A DNA stretch of 53,542 nucleotides from Thermobaculum sp042408415 (GTDB lineage: Bacteria; Chloroflexota; Chloroflexia; Thermobaculales; Thermobaculaceae), in the NCBI GenBank assembly GCA_042408415.1, contig JBHORE010000188.1, forward strand, positions 1 to 53,542, read 5' to 3'. The notes beneath the pieces were generated by a model. The model ran no database searches. It worked only from the letters and a program-made list of their open reading frames with translations, and was not told the DNA's origin. Each line of letters starts with the position of its first letter. Positions within the stretch are counted from its first letter, which is position 1. Positions 24,689 to 34,044 of this stretch are shown here, in pieces. Position numbers and translations under genes: made by a program.

Positions 24689-27280
24689 CTAGCCACTTTC
24701 AGTACTCACACCGGAGATCGCGAATATGTGTAGGTTTGGCTCGCTGGGCAGACCAAGATAGATTAACCTGTTGCTTGAATCCACTGGTATCTCTAGGTAG
24801 TATATGTAACAGGAGGGTGTGGTATCCCCAGAAGAGCTGTGTCGGTGATCGAACCAGATCACGGGCTCCTCATCATGCTCAGCACCTGTACACCAATCGC
24901 TTACTGATAGCGATACAGTGTTCCGCTGTCCGTTGGCATAGATAAGAGTAAACGTGCCGCTATGGGCCCCGTTGGTTGCGTTCGCTAGGATCCCGATCTC
25001 GTTGTAGATGCCCTCTGGCACCTCTATCAGCTGGCCGACAGGTACTACCTCATTGTCGAAGCCGTCAGCCACGTCTGGCATCTGAAAGAGCACACCCATG
25101 TAGCGTGCCTGCTGCCCTCCTGGAAAGGTGTCTGCTGGTAGCGAGAAGGCGGAGTGGTCTAAGTCGCCGTCTCCTGGATTGCTGTCGTACGAGAAGCCGT
25201 CTCCGTTATAGTAGGAAGAGAGGTCTACTATCACGCTGGGTCGCTTGGGGTCATACTGCTTGACCACGATCCTAATTGGTTGAGTGTAGGTATCCGCATT
25301 AATTGTCGCTCGTGCATAGGCCACGGTGGTACCAAGTGCTACATCTATTGGCGCTGTCAGCGTGAAGTCGTACTCCTGTACCTGGTTGGGCTCCAGCACC
25401 AGCACCTGGGGGTCTGAGGTCGTCCATCCAGCCGGCCCCTCGAGCGCAATTGTACCGCTGACCTTGCCATCAATGTTGTTAGTGAGACTAAGAGTGAGCT
25501 TACGTGTCTCCCCAGGTGCAAAGTAGCTGTAGTCCGGTACTGACAAGATCTTTACCGGGCGAAGCACTTGCACTCGCACCGGTATGGAGTGTATGGTCTC
25601 ACCTTCGTGCAGCCTGGCCTGGGCGTAGAACGCTAAGGCCCCATCAGTAACTGAGTTCGCGTGGATGCGCCAAGTTGTCCGGACACTATCGCCAGTGAGT
25701 ACTCCTTGGAAGAATGTGCTTCCAGCTACCATCTCCACCTGCCATTCGGATGGCAGTCCCTCTAGAGAAAGCGAGCCGCTGATGGGGGTGGGGGTAGAGT
25801 TGAGCAGAGTAGCTGTTGCCTCAAAGCTGCCATGGAGCGGCAGCTCAACTTCCGAGGTCTCGAGCCCCAGCCAGGGAGCACGCGCCTTGGAAGCGTCTTC
25901 CAACTTTATGGAGAGCGCATCGCCAGGAAGTAGTCTTGTGACATAGCTTGCGCAGCTAACCCTGCCGGACACAGTGCGAGCGTCCACCACCTCTCCTCTC
26001 GTGCCGCGCAGCCGCGAGATAGTCATTACTCTGCGTATCCTGTCGCGGGGCAGAAGGAAAGTAATGTGCACGTCCTCCTCTGGAGCATCCTCTGGCAACC
26101 AGCATACCAGGTTGACCTCTAGATCATCCTCTGAGCGGGTGGCTAAGTACTTGGCAGGATCGTCAGCGGAGGTTGTCCTCAGTCTTCTACCGGAAGCATC
26201 GCGTAGTATCCAGTATGGCCAATAGTTGCGGGCGAACACCGAACCGTCACCGTGGATCAACCCAAAGGTATAAGAGCCCTCCTCATACTCGTACAGACAG
26301 AACTGGTGCCAGCCAAGCAAGATGTCTGCGTGCTCCATCAGCGCGAACTGCCTATCCAGAAGGTACTGAATCTTAGCTGCGTCGTCGGAGATGAACTGCT
26401 CCGACTCAGTGACCATGAGTTTGGGCCGGCGTTTGGAGGTATGTGAAGCGATGTAGTCGTGCCACAGCAGAACATCCGAGACTATTTTGTCGACGGAGTC
26501 TCCATAGGAGTGGTACACAAAGAAGTCCATATCCTCCCCTACTGCGTCAATAAATCTACGACCATAGTCGTAGTAATCTGGATCCCCAGGCGAGTACACG
26601 GGACCACCCACCATTACCCCTGGGAAGCGTGTGTGAATGGTGCGCGCTGTGGTCCGGAAGAGCTCGAAGTATTCCTCGTCCGTGCCCATCCAGAACTGCT
26701 CTAGGTTAGGCTCATTCCACACCTCGATGTATCTCACTCTCAGTCTATATTGGGGATCTCTGCCGCTGCCGTTATAGTGCTCAACTATCTGGGCAACTAT
26801 GTTCGCCCACTCCTGTGGATCGGTGGGAGGTTGGTTAGTAGCTCCCGTGGGTGATAGCCATGGTGTATTGTAAGCGCAGAGCAACACAGGCTCCATTCCT
26901 TTGTCAATGACCTCATGGAAGTAGGCATCATCAGTGTTATCTACGAAGCGGAACATCCTGTCTGGATAGAACGCCCCGGGCTGGGGCGACACTTGATCGA
27001 TCATAGTCTCAATGCGCTGTTGGAAGCCATTTGGGTTGAGTAGAGCAAATGTATCCTGAGCTATTGCCTGGGCAGACACCTTTAGCTGGGCGTAACCTGT
27101 GATGCTCAGCAGTGCTCGATTGAACCTTCCGAGCATTGAACGCGTATCTACAATCACTTCTTTGGATCTACGTGCGCTGCTAATCCCAACACTCATGCCT
27201 AGTACGGCCAACACTCCAGCAATCAGCCTCAGGAATTGCCTTCGCGTCAGCCTCCATCTGGCCACAGATCTTCTAATCAC
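24689..27280 (-). CDS. Secreted clan-A glycoside hydrolase (GH39-like) with C-terminal beta-sandwich domain
   Basis: A protein of about 863 residues exported by Tat: LTRRQFLRLIAGVLAVLG lies near the N-terminus. The TIM barrel (about 60-400) carries E190 in EVWNEPNLE as likely acid/base and E292 in VTESEQF as likely nucleophile. It is followed by Ig-like repeats that resemble alpha-galactosidase-type NEW domains. A terminal domain (about 680-860, with GDGDLDHSAFSLPAD and VPVGQLIEVP) is of a kind often appended to secreted hydrolases. GTG 27280 with an upstream GGAAGGTGG is a good start; the ATG at 27295 overlaps the previous stop (TAATG) and is the alternative. It probably degrades a pentose-containing polysaccharide outside the cell. 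Confidence 0.75.
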   Translation of the reverse strand: MIRRSVARWRLTRRQFLRLIAGVLAVLGMSVGISSARRSKEVIVDTRSMLGRFNRALLSITGYAQLKVSAQAIAQDTFALLNPNGFQQRIETMIDQVSPQPGAFYPDRMFRFVDNTDDAYFHEVIDKGMEPVLLCAYNTPWLSPTGATNQPPTDPQEWANIVAQIVEHYNGSGRDPQYRLRVRYIEVWNEPNLEQFWMGTDEEYFELFRTTARTIHTRFPGVMVGGPVYSPGDPDYYDYGRRFIDAVGEDMDFFVYHSYGDSVDKIVSDVLLWHDYIASHTSKRRPKLMVTESEQFISDDAAKIQYLLDRQFALMEHADILLGWHQFCLYEYEEGSYTFGLIHGDGSVFARNYWPYWILRDASGRRLRTTSADDPAKYLATRSEDDLEVNLVCWLPEDAPEEDVHITFLLPRDRIRRVMTISRLRGTRGEVVDARTVSGRVSCASYVTRLLPGDALSIKLEDASKARAPWLGLETSEVELPLHGSFEATATLLNSTPTPISGSLSLEGLPSEWQVEMVAGSTFFQGVLTGDSVRTTWRIHANSVTDGALAFYAQARLHEGETIHSIPVRVQVLRPVKILSVPDYSYFAPGETRKLTLSLTNNIDGKVSGTIALEGPAGWTTSDPQVLVLEPNQVQEYDFTLTAPIDVALGTTVAYARATINADTYTQPIRIVVKQYDPKRPSVIVDLSSYYNGDGFSYDSNPGDGDLDHSAFSLPADTFPGGQQARYMGVLFQMPDVADGFDNEVVPVGQLIEVPEGIYNEIGILANATNGAHSGTFTLIYANGQRNTVSLSVSDWCTGAEHDEEPVIWFDHRHSSSGDTTPSCYIYYLEIPVDSSNRLIYLGLPSEPNLHIFAISGVSTESG

Positions 27281-27294
27281 GTGCCCACCTTCCA

Positions 27295-30219
27295 TTAGTA
27301 CACCTCCAGCACTGCCCAGCCTTCTGGTCTGCCTAGGGGCTTGGCTATCAGGGTGTTGCGACCCTGCAGCACATACGGGCTAAGGTCTAAGGCAGTGTCA
27401 CCCCACAGCGCTATGTGGTGGCTGCTGTGCTCGCTAGTCCCAGCAACTAGCATGAGTCTGCTACCGTTGACGCCCAACTCGATCGCCCTCATACCATGGT
27501 TATGCACCACAAGCCTCGCCGAACGCTGAGGTAGCTCGAAAACGATCGATTCTTCCCGCTGGCGTCCAGCGCGACGTTCGATGCGCATCGCAGCCTTGCT
27601 AATAGCATCTACGAACCACCATGTAGCAAAGAGCGATGGGTTCCAGGCATTGCCCACGCCAGGGGTGAGCGCCATCCAGCCCTCACGACCGCTGCCGTCG
27701 TCCTCATTGACTAGGAATGTGAAGCCCATTCGTGTTCCGTTTCGAGGTTCCAGCGGCGCTAGCTCCGATAGGGGTATGGCCAGTTCATAGATTATGTTCC
27801 CTCTCGCACCACGTTTAGCGACTAACTCTGCTGTCTCCACTAGTCCTGGGGCCTGGTCACCTCTCCAGCGGTACACTTGGGGGCCATCAGAGGTGAGCGC
27901 GATGCCCCACTCCTGATCGTCGGGCTGAGGACTAGTGCCTCCGTCATCAAGGGGATCAAAGAACAGCTGGATACTGTCACCCATCCAGATATTGCCGTCG
28001 GTGTTGTGTTGACTGAACACGTCATCCGTCACGCGGGCAGCGAAGAAGAGGTGCTCATCATCCCACATCACCCGAACTTCAGCAGATAGGTCCTCGGGAG
28101 ACCAATTCGGCAAGCCGACAACCTGGTCTGGAGAGTCCAACATGACAGGGAGGGCTGGGCCCCAGTCGGAAAGAGCACCATTGATCACGGGTGTACCGCG
28201 CACTGCTGCCGTCGCGAAGAGTCGCCTGGTGGTCGACACCTCCCTCCCATCACTGGTAGTGGCTTTGGCGGTAACCGGGTAGGCATTAGCACTATTTGTC
28301 ACCACCTTCTGCAGGCGATAGGTAAGAGTGATGCTCTGGCCTGGATCAAGGGGCCCGAACGGAAGCGACGCATTCTCCACCTGCCAACCTTCAGGCAGTG
28401 ACAGTTGCACGATGCCCTCCTGAACTAGATTGATTCTGTTGGTCACAGTTACCCGCAGAGGAGGAAGGTTGGTCGGCAGATCGTCTAGTCCTGCTATCTC
28501 CAGCCCCAGTGGGGTGATGCCACTGACGACGCCCTGAGCCAATATACTCCGCATTTGAGCTCCTAATACACCCTCGCCAGTGACAAAGGTAGGCCCACCC
28601 TCTAGCGGGACAACGAGCTTATTGTTACTGTGCTCTCCTACTGGCGCATGCATCATGTCGTACGCGGTCAATGAGTTTGGAGCCCCAAGCGCGATCTCGC
28701 CAGCCTCGGCAACGCTCCAAAGCACTGCAACTGATCCTTCTTCTATCTCGAACACGTAGGCGCGGATCGCGGAGCCCATGGGCACTTCTCCGTATTGCTG
28801 TGCACTTCCTAGCAGGTGGGTAAGAGTGGCGTAGGCTGCGTAAGCTGGTTTTGGGGTTAGGTTGGGATGCACTATACCCCAGCCAGGAGGCTCCGAGCCA
28901 TAGTTGAATGTGAACACCAGATTGCGTGACGAGCCTGCGGCGACCGTTTGTGTGTTGGCCCGGACTATGTAACTGGCTTGCTCCCACTCAGAGACTCCCC
29001 CGTAGGTGTCCCATCCCATCTCAGTGATCCAGATAGCTACGCTCTTCCCTCCGTGCTCATCTAGGAATTTGCGCGTATCTCGGACGCTCTGCACGAAACC
29101 GCCGGTCTCGGGCCCCGTGGGACCAGGATAGAGGTGGATTGCCAGCGCATCGTAAGAGTCAATGCCAGCCACAGCAATTGCAGTTGCATCGAAGCTTGGG
29201 CCGCCGCTGGAAACAACAACTGTCGCACTTGGGTCTGCTCTGCGGATAGCATCGGCAGCTGCCCTTACAAGCAGCCCAAACTGCTCAGCGGTGCCAAACC
29301 AGAAAGTTGGGGGCTCGTTCCAGACTTCCCAGTACTGTATGCCATAGCCATCGGTCCAGCCCGCCTGTTGCGCGAGCAAACCTCCAGGCTTGTAGCGACT
29401 TACCACCTGGTACACATAGTTAGCATAATTGGCCACTGCCGTATCGAAATCCACATTACCCTCTTGTCCACCGTAACCATAAGGCACAGACCAGGAAGCA
29501 AAGTAGTCCAGCAAACCAAGCATGAGTACGCCCTGTTGGCGGGCGCTCATCACTGCCGGATCGAATACCTCCCAGTGGAACTCGCCCTGGCTGGGCTCAA
29601 CACTGTCCCAGAATATCTCCTCGCGTGTAAAGGCTATGCCTGCCTGGTGCACGAGCTGCAACCTCTGGCGTGCCTCCAGTTCATCAAAGCGGATGCCAAT
29701 GAACGCGCCTCCTCCCCCGATCCCCCAAGGATATGAGGGCTGTATCCCTGATAGAGGTGGTGGAACGACTGCCAGGGAGGTGGCGGCCGAGACCACCACC
29801 TCAGTGTCAGACAATAGCTCAAAAGTTGCCGAGTAGTATCCGTGCCTCGTGTTGCCCATACGCAGGACCTGGCTTATATCCACCCCCTTTGACAGAGTGA
29901 CCTCCTCGGTTCCTCGTAGCACGCTCCGGTTGCGAGCGTCCCGTACGTCGTACCGAAGAGTGTAGTTGCCTTCTAGCCCCTCCTGAACCCTCATGATGGC
30001 TCTCAGCAAGACCTCCTCACCCTCCAGGAAAACGTTGCCTAGATGTCCTGTGTCTATAGTTAGGCTAATGGAGTCCTCTTCGGCATATGCTATAGTCTGA
30101 TGGGCACGCGGCCTTATACCTCTTAGCCTGCCGAGGCCGAGCACGCCTAGGCAACCAGCTCCCAGCTCAAGGAACCTTCTGCGCGTAAGCTTCAATCCGT
30201 AAGCCGCCCTTCTAGCCAT
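27295..30219 (-). CDS. Secreted clan-A glycoside hydrolase (GH39/GH5-like) with CBM9-like domain
   Basis: A 974-residue Tat-exported protein (KLTRRRFLELGAGCLGVLG near the N-terminus, likely cleavage after AYA). An Ig-like domain (about 40-145) precedes a TIM barrel with E302 in EVWNEPPTFW (acid/base) and E400 in WITEMGWD (nucleophile). Ig-like linkers follow. Residues about 690-880 match a CBM9-type domain: INGALSDWG, then MWDDEHLFFAARVTDD, DSIQLFFDPLDDG and a late GFTFLVNEDDG. ATG 30219 has AGGGGGT upstream. It lies 160 bases after the permease gene, separated by a long AT-rich hairpin. Its CBM9 suggests xylan or another beta-glycan as target. Confidence 0.8.
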   Translation of the reverse strand: MARRAAYGLKLTRRRFLELGAGCLGVLGLGRLRGIRPRAHQTIAYAEEDSISLTIDTGHLGNVFLEGEEVLLRAIMRVQEGLEGNYTLRYDVRDARNRSVLRGTEEVTLSKGVDISQVLRMGNTRHGYYSATFELLSDTEVVVSAATSLAVVPPPLSGIQPSYPWGIGGGGAFIGIRFDELEARQRLQLVHQAGIAFTREEIFWDSVEPSQGEFHWEVFDPAVMSARQQGVLMLGLLDYFASWSVPYGYGGQEGNVDFDTAVANYANYVYQVVSRYKPGGLLAQQAGWTDGYGIQYWEVWNEPPTFWFGTAEQFGLLVRAAADAIRRADPSATVVVSSGGPSFDATAIAVAGIDSYDALAIHLYPGPTGPETGGFVQSVRDTRKFLDEHGGKSVAIWITEMGWDTYGGVSEWEQASYIVRANTQTVAAGSSRNLVFTFNYGSEPPGWGIVHPNLTPKPAYAAYATLTHLLGSAQQYGEVPMGSAIRAYVFEIEEGSVAVLWSVAEAGEIALGAPNSLTAYDMMHAPVGEHSNNKLVVPLEGGPTFVTGEGVLGAQMRSILAQGVVSGITPLGLEIAGLDDLPTNLPPLRVTVTNRINLVQEGIVQLSLPEGWQVENASLPFGPLDPGQSITLTYRLQKVVTNSANAYPVTAKATTSDGREVSTTRRLFATAAVRGTPVINGALSDWGPALPVMLDSPDQVVGLPNWSPEDLSAEVRVMWDDEHLFFAARVTDDVFSQHNTDGNIWMGDSIQLFFDPLDDGGTSPQPDDQEWGIALTSDGPQVYRWRGDQAPGLVETAELVAKRGARGNIIYELAIPLSELAPLEPRNGTRMGFTFLVNEDDGSGREGWMALTPGVGNAWNPSLFATWWFVDAISKAAMRIERRAGRQREESIVFELPQRSARLVVHNHGMRAIELGVNGSRLMLVAGTSEHSSHHIALWGDTALDLSPYVLQGRNTLIAKPLGRPEGWAVLEVY

Positions 30220-30247
30220 GACACACCCCCTGATCAATATAATACAT

Positions 30248-30283
30248 TAACACATATAATTAATTTTTTAATTATATGTGTTA
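30248..30283. promoter_or_regulatory. Perfect 16-bp AT-rich hairpin between permease and hydrolase genes
   Basis: Arms TAACACATATAATTAA (30248-30263) and its exact reverse complement (30268-30283) flank a TTTT loop. It is the longest perfect inverted repeat I found in the window. Because the minus-strand operon runs through it, it could be an mRNA processing or stability element, an attenuator, or an operator-promoter for the hydrolase half of the operon. Confidence 0.6.
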
Positions 30284-30379
30284 TCATATTAATTTCAACG
30301 TCTGGGGGTATGGTGTATCTTATATCATCATCCGGGCTTGAAATGGGATTATCATTGAGGTGTGGCACTTGTCTCTCCT

Positions 30380-31315
30380 TCAACCCTTCAATCCAGTGAA
30401 TGCTATGCCTCTTACCAGCTGTCTTTGGAAAATCAGCGCAGCCATGATTGGAGGTAAGGCGGTGATGAGTAGGCCCGCCATCATCGCGTTCCATTGCACA
30501 TTGGAGGTGTTCAAGTAGTAGAGTGCTACTGAAATCGGCTGCTTGTTGGGATCCTGGATAACGAGCAAAGGCCACAGAAAGTCGTTCCAAGAACCTGTGA
30601 AGGTGAAGATGGCCACAACTGCAAGTACCGGCCTGGAGAGGGGCAGGACTATCCGCAGGAATATCTGCAGAGCGGAAGCACCATCAACACGCGCTGCCTC
30701 TACCAGCTCATCCGGTATGTCGTCGAAAAAACCCTTAAACAAGAAGATGTTGAATGCGCTAGCCGCAGCAGGTAGCCAAATAGCCCAATAGGAATTGAAG
30801 AGGCTTATGTGCAGGATAGGCAGAGACCTTATGTTCAGGAACTGCGGGATGAGATACGCCACACTAGGTACCATAAGCGTACTTAGGAAGGCCAACAGTA
30901 CCACGCGGCCGAAGGCGGGCCGCAGCTTGGAGAGCGCGTATCCTGCCATGCTGCTCACGGAGATCTGGAGCAACAGTGTGCCGAGGGCGATAATCAAGGT
31001 GTTTTTGAAGTATTTGGGGAAAGGGAATACCTGCCAAATCAGGCGAAAGTTAGCTGGATCCCAAGATCTGGGCAGCAGACTGGGCGGAAACCTGTAGATC
31101 TCTGCTGTGGGCTTGAAGGCGTTCGAGAACATCCAGTACAAGGGAAAGATGGCTGTCACAAGTGCTATGGAGAGCACCAGCAGGATCATGGCATACAACA
31201 GCCTGTAGCGCCAAGTGCGTAGATCCATCTGCGAAATTAGTGAGCGTTCCTGTGTTTCCGCTCTGGTGCTTACCTCTTCCACCAATGGTGCGGGCTTTCC
31301 TATGGGTATGGCCAT
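30380..31315 (-). CDS. ABC sugar importer permease, MalG-like (second importer)
   Basis: A 311-residue inner-membrane protein with a cytoplasmic N-terminus of about 35 residues and six helices. The EAA loop ELVEAARVDGASALQIFLRIVLP is near residues 205-227, and the end reads VRGIAFTGLKG, the usual MalG tail. ATG 31315 has GGGGGAT upstream and lies 17 bases after the previous permease. It pairs with the MalF-like permease and the binding protein at 32275-33825. Confidence 0.92.
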   Translation of the reverse strand: MAIPIGKPAPLVEEVSTRAETQERSLISQMDLRTWRYRLLYAMILLVLSIALVTAIFPLYWMFSNAFKPTAEIYRFPPSLLPRSWDPANFRLIWQVFPFPKYFKNTLIIALGTLLLQISVSSMAGYALSKLRPAFGRVVLLAFLSTLMVPSVAYLIPQFLNIRSLPILHISLFNSYWAIWLPAAASAFNIFLFKGFFDDIPDELVEAARVDGASALQIFLRIVLPLSRPVLAVVAIFTFTGSWNDFLWPLLVIQDPNKQPISVALYYLNTSNVQWNAMMAGLLITALPPIMAALIFQRQLVRGIAFTGLKG

Positions 31316-31332
31316 GACTTATCCCCCTGATT

Positions 31333-32262
31333 TTATGGCTGCTGCAACTTGCGTGTCAGCGCGAAGTACACGATCGAGAAAGCCACAAGCACAACAAACA
31401 ACATCAGCCCCAGGGCTGTAGCCGCTCCGAAATTGGAGTATGCGAAGGCATACTGATAGATCAGCAACATCACAGTGAGCGTAGCGTTGTTTGGTCCTCC
31501 TCCAGTCATGACGAAAGGCTCCGTGAACACTTGCATAGTGCCAATTATCTGTAGGATCAGCATGATCAGCATCACGCCGCGCAGCTGGGGCAGCGTGATA
31601 TACCGCATTCGCTGCAGCACCGTAGCCCCATCGATCTCGGCAGCCTCGTATAAGTAAGCTGGGATACCTTGCAGGGCCGCCAGGTAGATCAGAGTGGTCG
31701 CGCCCGCATAGGTCCAAGTAGACATAATAACCAAGCTTGGCATTGCCAGCTTGGGATCCTGATACCAGCCCAGTTGTGGTAGCCCAAACTGCTGGAGCAG
31801 GCCATTGAGCAATCCGTTGCCTGGGTCGTAGATCCACTTCCATAGTAGCACGACTACTACTAATGGCATGATCGATGGTAGGTAGAACCCCACCCTGAAC
31901 AGCGCCTGACCACGGCGCACCTCGTTGACAAGTATAGCCAGTACCACGGGCACAAAGAATCCTATCACCAATCCCAATCCAGCAAAGTACAAGGTATTCC
32001 GCCAGGCGATCGGCAGGAGAGGATCGCTTAACACGTACCTGAAGTTCTCCAATCCCACCCACCTCGCATCCCCACCAAGCGTAACTTGCTGCAAAGCTAC
32101 TGTGAAGCCTTTTGCTATCGGGTACCAACTGAAAAGCGCGAACACTAGCAGCGCCGGGAATAGGAAAGCGTAGGCTATCATCTGCTCTAGCAGCTTCCTC
32201 CTGAAGTGCACCCACGCCATCCCTCGCACTATCGATCTCGAGTCGGCCCTTGCAGTGCGCAT
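31333..32262 (-). CDS. ABC sugar importer permease, MalF-like (second importer)
   Basis: A 309-residue permease with six predicted helices, the first at about residues 28-48. The EAA loop LYEAAEIDGATVLQRMRYITLP is near residues 207-228. GAGGGGAG precedes ATG 32262. The gene begins 12 bases after the binding-protein stop and is clearly co-transcribed. A 298-residue open frame on the same strand is its wrong-frame shadow. Confidence 0.92.
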   Translation of the reverse strand: MRTARADSRSIVRGMAWVHFRRKLLEQMIAYAFLFPALLVFALFSWYPIAKGFTVALQQVTLGGDARWVGLENFRYVLSDPLLPIAWRNTLYFAGLGLVIGFFVPVVLAILVNEVRRGQALFRVGFYLPSIMPLVVVVLLWKWIYDPGNGLLNGLLQQFGLPQLGWYQDPKLAMPSLVIMSTWTYAGATTLIYLAALQGIPAYLYEAAEIDGATVLQRMRYITLPQLRGVMLIMLILQIIGTMQVFTEPFVMTGGGPNNATLTVMLLIYQYAFAYSNFGAATALGLMLFVVLVAFSIVYFALTRKLQQP

Positions 32263-32274
32263 GTCAGCTCCCCT

Positions 32275-33825
32275 CTACGAAGCCTTGTCCAGGAATCTGG
32301 TCTGGAATTCCCGAGCAGCGCGACTAAGCAGCGTTGCAGGGTCGGCATTCCTATCCGTTAGTACTGCCTGCACTACAGGGTCCAGCAGAGCGTACAGCGC
32401 CTGAGCTTCTATTGGCGGCTCGGGTCGAGCGTACCTGCCGGCTTCCTGAATGTATAGCCTATAGTTCTGTGTGGGCACGTTCGTGTACCGACTAATGATC
32501 TGTTGGAGCTTGCGCTGGTACTCCCCGCGCATTAGCGGTATATCGGGCAGTCCCACGAGCTTACCTGCCATCGCCGCTGCCTGGGTGTTAAACAGCACCT
32601 CATTGAGATCAAACTCCTCCCATATAGCGAACCAGAAGGCCGCCTCTCTTGCCTCAGGGCTACTCTTAGCGTTGATGAAACGAACCGCACCACCTGTTTG
32701 CTCCGCGCGACCCGCAGGACCAGCAGGTAGGGGCGCCATGCCAAAGTCTTCCAGCTTGCCTCCGTGCTGGCTCACAACTATGTCGATCCAGCCAGGGGAG
32801 AAGATCGCCATCGCCAGCTGCTCTGAAGCCAGCATAGGGAAAATATCGTCCGCCTTCAGCAGCGTGTTGCGCGGCAGCACGTCGTATCTCCATCGCAAGT
32901 CATGGTAAAACTGCAGTGCACGGGCAGCCTGAGGGGAGTCAAACACTGCTTGCCACTTACCATTGACCTGCCTCTCGAAGTCCCCACCAGCCTGCCAAAC
33001 AAAGTTCAACAACTGCCAACCCCCCTGGTTGCCGGTGGTCAGCACTGCAAAGCCAGCTTGGTTCTTGCTCCTGTTTGTTAGCTTCTGGGCATAGGTTGCT
33101 AGCTCGTCCCAGGTCCTGGGAGGCTTTTCAGGGTCGAGTCCGGCCTGCTTATAGAGTGCCCGGTTATAAACCAGTCCCATAACGTAGCCTCCGGCTGGTA
33201 TCCCATATATGCGACCATCCAGACCGGTCACGATCTTGAGCATCCCAGGGTTCCAATCCTTAAAGTACTGCCAGCTCTGCATCAGATCGGTGATATCGGC
33301 TACAACCTTTTGGCTAATCAGCTTCTGGACTTCAGTAAAAGGTACCAACCAGAGATCACCGGCTGTGCCTCCTTGTATCCTAGCGGGGAAGGTCGATGGG
33401 TCCCAGGTATAGGTATCACTGACTATCTTGACATTTGGGTACAGCTTGTTGAACCTGCCTATTTTATCTTTCCAAAGCTGGAAGGCTGCACGGTCCTCCG
33501 GACGCGGCGTGTTCTCCACCCGAATGGATACGGTTTTACCCTCAGCTATCTGCTTAGGTAGTCCTATTGAACCCTGTGTTCCCTCTCCCAGTGCTGTGGT
33601 AGGCGTGGCCACGACAGCTGTAGGGGACGGTGAGGGTGAGCTCGCCGCTGTGGGAGAGGGCGACGGAGACCTCATAGCGCCCGTGGGGGAAGGAGAAGGG
33701 GAGACTCCCGTGGTTGTGGGGGTGGTTCCAGTGCCACCTCTACCACAAGCCTCCAATGCCGTCAGGAGCGTGGTTATACTCACTATCTGCACGAACCGTC
33801 TGCGGCTGATGTTATGATCCTGCAT
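32275..33825 (-). CDS. Sugar-binding lipoprotein of an ABC importer, Tat-exported (second importer)
   Basis: A 516-residue family-1 solute-binding protein and the first gene of the long minus-strand operon. The Tat motif NISRRRFVQ is at residues 5-13 and the lipobox ALEAC gives Cys27. A low-complexity Ser/Pro/Thr linker (repeats of SPSPSPT) runs to about residue 85 and would hold the domain away from the membrane. The binding domain contains GDLWLVPFTEVQKL and GRIYGIPAGGYVMGLVYNR. ATG 33825 has GGAGG seven bases before it; the 38-residue longer form would run through that site. The operon's glycosidases suggest a pentose oligosaccharide ligand. Confidence 0.9.
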   Translation of the reverse strand: MQDHNISRRRFVQIVSITTLLTALEACGRGGTGTTPTTTGVSPSPSPTGAMRSPSPSPTAASSPSPSPTAVVATPTTALGEGTQGSIGLPKQIAEGKTVSIRVENTPRPEDRAAFQLWKDKIGRFNKLYPNVKIVSDTYTWDPSTFPARIQGGTAGDLWLVPFTEVQKLISQKVVADITDLMQSWQYFKDWNPGMLKIVTGLDGRIYGIPAGGYVMGLVYNRALYKQAGLDPEKPPRTWDELATYAQKLTNRSKNQAGFAVLTTGNQGGWQLLNFVWQAGGDFERQVNGKWQAVFDSPQAARALQFYHDLRWRYDVLPRNTLLKADDIFPMLASEQLAMAIFSPGWIDIVVSQHGGKLEDFGMAPLPAGPAGRAEQTGGAVRFINAKSSPEAREAAFWFAIWEEFDLNEVLFNTQAAAMAGKLVGLPDIPLMRGEYQRKLQQIISRYTNVPTQNYRLYIQEAGRYARPEPPIEAQALYALLDPVVQAVLTDRNADPATLLSRAAREFQTRFLDKAS

Positions 33826-33896
33826 TGTCTTACCTCCATGGTGCATTGTGTCTATAGTCCACTCTGTCGAATTTCTTGATGAAGCTCGCCGTGCGG

Positions 33897-33905
33897 ACCA
33901 CCTCC
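33897..33905 (-). promoter_or_regulatory. Orphan Shine-Dalgarno-like motif upstream of a binding-protein gene
   Basis: On the minus strand GGAGGTGGT lies 75 bases before ATG 33825, with no usable start codon nearby. It is positioned like the motifs at 14758-14766 and 44143-44151. Confidence 0.3.
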
Positions 33906-33972
33906 TTTGTGTCACGACCACTTGGGTATCTCCCGACAACCTGTCGGCTCTTTATCGGTCAAGTTGTTGACT

Positions 33973-34001
33973 ATCTTAGAACGTTATGCTAACGTTGTCA
34001 A
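33973..34001 (-). promoter_or_regulatory. Promoter of the second ABC/hydrolase operon
   Basis: On the minus strand TTGACA (33996-34001) and TAAGAT (33973-33978) are separated by 17 bases, and a perfect inverted repeat fills the spacer. The region also holds TTGACT (33967-33972) facing the mannosidase gene, so divergent control is plausible. Confidence 0.6.
33980..33996. promoter_or_regulatory. Operator palindrome AACGTTA-TGC-TAACGTT
   Basis: This perfect 7+3+7 inverted repeat fills the spacer of the minus-strand promoter, where a bound repressor would block polymerase. It is unlike the AATACGTATT site of the LacI gene in this window and the GTTC-N8-GAAC sites, so its regulator is probably encoded elsewhere. 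Confidence 0.6.
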
Positions 34002-34044
34002 TACTCTAAGCAAGACTCAAGTCAAAAACTAGGAGGGAGAGGAG

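Noticed and set aside
31319..32215. 298-residue open frame on the minus strand
   Set aside because: It lies entirely within the MalF-like permease in another frame and has no domain signal; the permease reading has helices, an EAA loop and a ribosome site.
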